This document shows positions 61,669 to 64,000 of a stretch of 64,000 bases of DNA, one piece after another. Every line of letters begins with the position of its first letter. Positions within the stretch are counted from its first letter, which is position 1. The position numbers were made by a program, and so were the translations under genes. The DNA is from Acinetobacter indicus CIP 110367 (GTDB lineage: Bacteria; Pseudomonadota; Gammaproteobacteria; Pseudomonadales; Moraxellaceae), in contig NZ_KI530759.1 in assembly GCF_000488255.1 (NCBI RefSeq), forward strand, positions 1-64,000, in the 5' to 3' direction. The notes below the pieces were generated by a model. It ran no database searches. It saw only the letters and a program-made list of their open reading frames with translations, and had not been told where the DNA came from.

Positions 61669-63960
61669 TTATTTACACACAAGTACAGTTATATCTTGTG
61701 CCTGAGCTGAAACCTGTAATACAGCGCTACAGGTTTGCGCCTCTCGGGTTTTAATCCGGACACTATAATTCCCTGGAATCAAGCCATATAAAGTGACCGT
61801 TCCATCCGAACCAATCGGATAAACCTCGCCACCTTCATTGTTAATATGCAGCTCTGATCCCGGTACAAAACTGCGATTTTGGACATCTACCGGCCGGATA
61901 CGAACCTGTTTAGCATGGAAAACCGGGAAATTGATTTTGTAGCCGCGCTGGTTTAACGCGGTAATTTGTTTACTTGAATAAAGAATTTTATCTTCGATAG
62001 GTAACTGATTTTCATCAAAGGCAATGTCGTATTTCACATAAGGAATAATGTCATGCACAAAGGCATAGCCGTCTTTGTTGGTTTTATCGACATAAACCAG
62101 TGAGCGTAGAATATCAATATCTTGATAATCCCCGACTTTGACCAAACCAAAAGCATGTTCAACAATTTTGGTAAAACTTAGCTGATTACCCAACCAGACA
62201 ACAGCACCACGATAAGCCAGTTGCGAGTCACGCGTTTCCTTGCCCTGAACATGGTAAAAATCTAGATCACCCACCTTGGTTTTCAGCAGGCCATTTACAT
62301 TATAAAGTGTGTCATCATTGCGATGATTCACACCGACAGCATAGTCAAAGCCGACCTGACTCGAGTCACTTTTTACCAGCTGCAGGTTGGTGTTCTGGTC
62401 TGCAGACTGACTAAAATAGACGGATTTATCATTATCAAAATTATAACTAAGAGATAATATCCCGCCAGAATCTTTACGATCGCCAAAGGCATTGAAATAA
62501 CTGAGCCCGACAGCAAATCGGCGTCCAAAATTCCGGTTAAATCCGACATTGATCACCCGCTGGTTCTGCTGTTCAAATTCAGGATGATCATAGTATTTCT
62601 GTTCAGCATAGTTCAGATTAATATTGTGCACATAAGGTACATTGGTCAGCCCTAAATACACCAGATTTTCAAATTTTGGATAATTCGAAACATTGTCCAG
62701 ATCATCGCCTAAAAACTTAAAATCCCGTTCGGTATACTTGGAACTGGCACCCAGTGAAAAATTCCCGAAATCTTTGCTGGCGGATAAACCATAGGAATAG
62801 TTCATCTGATTCCGGTCATCATGCGAGGCCATGACCACACTGTCTACAATTAAAATATTACTAATGGCCTGAGTCCACATAACCCCCGCATTCTGAATAT
62901 CTTCACTATAGGACAGGTTGGTTCCCAAAGTGGTTGCGTTAGACAGCCCCCTGCGGTAAAAGCCATTAACAAAGAAATCCCGATAATCGCTACTGTCCAG
63001 ATTGTAGTTATAACGCAGCTTACCTAAGGCAATATTATATTCATCCAGGCCATCACGTAATAAACGGTTAGTGACCAGCACCGGAAAAGTTTGCACACTG
63101 CGATTACCTAAAACATCTTCAACTACAATTTGTGCATCACCCGCCTGCTGAATTTGCGCCCCTGTTTCCAGCATGTAATCACCCGGGCTGACTTTCTGGC
63201 TATAAATACTCACCCCGTTAATAAACAGCTCAACAGTAGATGGAATACGCGCGCTACCCTGTAAGGTTGGAATATTCCAATAGACAAAACTTGGTCGCTC
63301 GGTGTAGTTGGTTCCCCAGTTTAAACCGGCAAAACGCAAAGAGTTAATTAACGGGTTATAGGTTGTTGTGGTGTCGCCCAGGGTTAGACGGGTCATGCTT
63401 TCAGGAAATTCCAGATCAAAACTGCTATTTAAACGTACCACCTGCTCCTCGACAGAGGTATTCTGATACAGCACCGAATTCTTGAGAATCCAGTAATCTT
63501 TAAAGATCCCCAACTCGGCCAGACCACTATAAGCTTCATTTGAATCGCTGTTGGCATAGACCCAGTCATAATTCATAAAGCCACCAAAACTGGCTTTTTC
63601 AGGAATCACTTTCTGGTTAAAAACGTTTAAATCGGATTGAAAATAGTGAGTGGGGATGGTTAATTTAATGGACTGCGATGAACTATCAAAAACCGCTTGA
63701 ATATCGCCTTCACTGACCAGACAGAAATCCGCACGCTGCTGATGTTTCTTTAACTTTTGCACTTGAATTTGCCGTTCGGACAGCACATCACAACCCATAT
63801 AATAATGCTGCCCTTCTGTGATTAAAATAATATCAGTATGATGATCAAGTTCATTAATCCACAGATTGGCAAGACTTTCTTCTATCGGATTTTCATTCGC
63901 ATTCGCTGCGAAGCTAAATAAAATATGAACAACAATAAACCACCGATTTTTTATATTCAT
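61669..63960 (-). CDS. Csu-like fimbrial outer-membrane usher
   Basis: 763 residues. The signal peptide (MNIKNRWFIVVHILFSFAANA) is followed by an N-terminal chaperone-binding domain, a long beta-barrel of alternating aromatic strands (YDWVYANSDSNEAYSGLAEL, NYNLDSSDYRDFFVNGFYRR), a plug segment (VELFINGVSIYSQKVSPGDY) and a C-terminal domain (INNEGGEVYPIGSDGTVTLYGLIPGNYSVRI). Ushers assemble chaperone-bound subunits into pili. The size, and the SCPU subunit downstream, place it in the archaic/CsuD group. AAGGGG precedes ATG; the chaperone and other subunit genes lie beyond the right edge. Confidence 0.9.
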   Translation of the reverse strand: MNIKNRWFIVVHILFSFAANANENPIEESLANLWINELDHHTDIILITEGQHYYMGCDVLSERQIQVQKLKKHQQRADFCLVSEGDIQAVFDSSSQSIKLTIPTHYFQSDLNVFNQKVIPEKASFGGFMNYDWVYANSDSNEAYSGLAELGIFKDYWILKNSVLYQNTSVEEQVVRLNSSFDLEFPESMTRLTLGDTTTTYNPLINSLRFAGLNWGTNYTERPSFVYWNIPTLQGSARIPSTVELFINGVSIYSQKVSPGDYMLETGAQIQQAGDAQIVVEDVLGNRSVQTFPVLVTNRLLRDGLDEYNIALGKLRYNYNLDSSDYRDFFVNGFYRRGLSNATTLGTNLSYSEDIQNAGVMWTQAISNILIVDSVVMASHDDRNQMNYSYGLSASKDFGNFSLGASSKYTERDFKFLGDDLDNVSNYPKFENLVYLGLTNVPYVHNINLNYAEQKYYDHPEFEQQNQRVINVGFNRNFGRRFAVGLSYFNAFGDRKDSGGILSLSYNFDNDKSVYFSQSADQNTNLQLVKSDSSQVGFDYAVGVNHRNDDTLYNVNGLLKTKVGDLDFYHVQGKETRDSQLAYRGAVVWLGNQLSFTKIVEHAFGLVKVGDYQDIDILRSLVYVDKTNKDGYAFVHDIIPYVKYDIAFDENQLPIEDKILYSSKQITALNQRGYKINFPVFHAKQVRIRPVDVQNRSFVPGSELHINNEGGEVYPIGSDGTVTLYGLIPGNYSVRIKTREAQTCSAVLQVSAQAQDITVLVCK

Positions 63961-64000
63961 CGCAAATTCCCCTTATACCGCTAGTCCGAGAATTTAAGCT

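Overview
The window reads as chromosomal DNA of an Acinetobacter species. The evidence is the 5S/16S/23S rRNA sequences, the gene pair mlaA-gigA/gigB beside an rrn operon, and gene orders typical of Moraxellaceae (rapZ-ptsO-darP, ndk-rlmN-pilW-rodZ-ispG-hisS-yfgM-bamB-der, a dispersed gspE). Almost everything is core genome. Accessory pieces are one IS4-type insertion sequence, short palindromic repeats, and the end of a chaperone-usher pilus operon at the right edge. I saw no prophage, CRISPR array or defence island.

Layout. 1-5.6 kb: a complete rRNA operon on the minus strand (16S, tRNA-Ile, tRNA-Ala, 23S, 5S) with its promoter near 5.6 kb and RNase III-type processing stems. 5.9-9.9 kb, plus strand: mlaA, the GigA phosphatase and GigB anti-anti-sigma stress pair, a nitrilase-family amidase, and a small exported protein behind a probable Fur box. 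9.9-18.9 kb: gspE, a DUF432-type gene with an MscS channel, a large DUF2339 membrane protein and polA. 19.0-20.3 kb: the IS. 20.4-25.5 kb, minus strand: ppx-accA-tilS-proC-yggT. 25.7-28.4 kb, plus strand: trxA, rho and a strongly alanine-rich small envelope protein.

28.5-39.6 kb, minus strand: the translation cluster thrS-infC-rpmI-rplT-pheS-pheT-ihfA. It is known from enterobacteria as nearly contiguous, but here it is split by unrelated genes (glutathione transferase, YqaA-type membrane protein, TonB-C-like periplasmic protein, P-loop kinase, a tail-anchored unknown) and by a palindromic repeat between pheS and pheT. The thrS leader contains a hairpin whose 7-nt loop looks like a tRNA-Thr(GGU) anticodon loop, directly upstream of the ribosome binding site. 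infC uses an ATT start. Both point to autogenous translational control.

40.1-61.1 kb: an acyl-CoA synthetase; darP-ptsO-rapZ; panC-panB-folK-pcnB; a ComEA-like DNA-binding protein and mazG; an SDR oxidoreductase; then the der/bamB/yfgM/hisS/ispG/rodZ/pilW/rlmN cluster, ndk, iscX, a PAP2 phosphatase and a glycosyltransferase. 61.2-64.0 kb: the last two genes of a Csu-like (spore coat U type) chaperone-usher operon whose earlier genes lie beyond the window.

The best candidate for something not widely described is the thrS anticodon-mimic operator. Next come the Fur-box gene at 9.48 kb, the hairpin-bracketed transposase, and the split translation cluster. No calculation beyond reading and pairing by eye was possible, so homology statements rest on recognised motifs and order.
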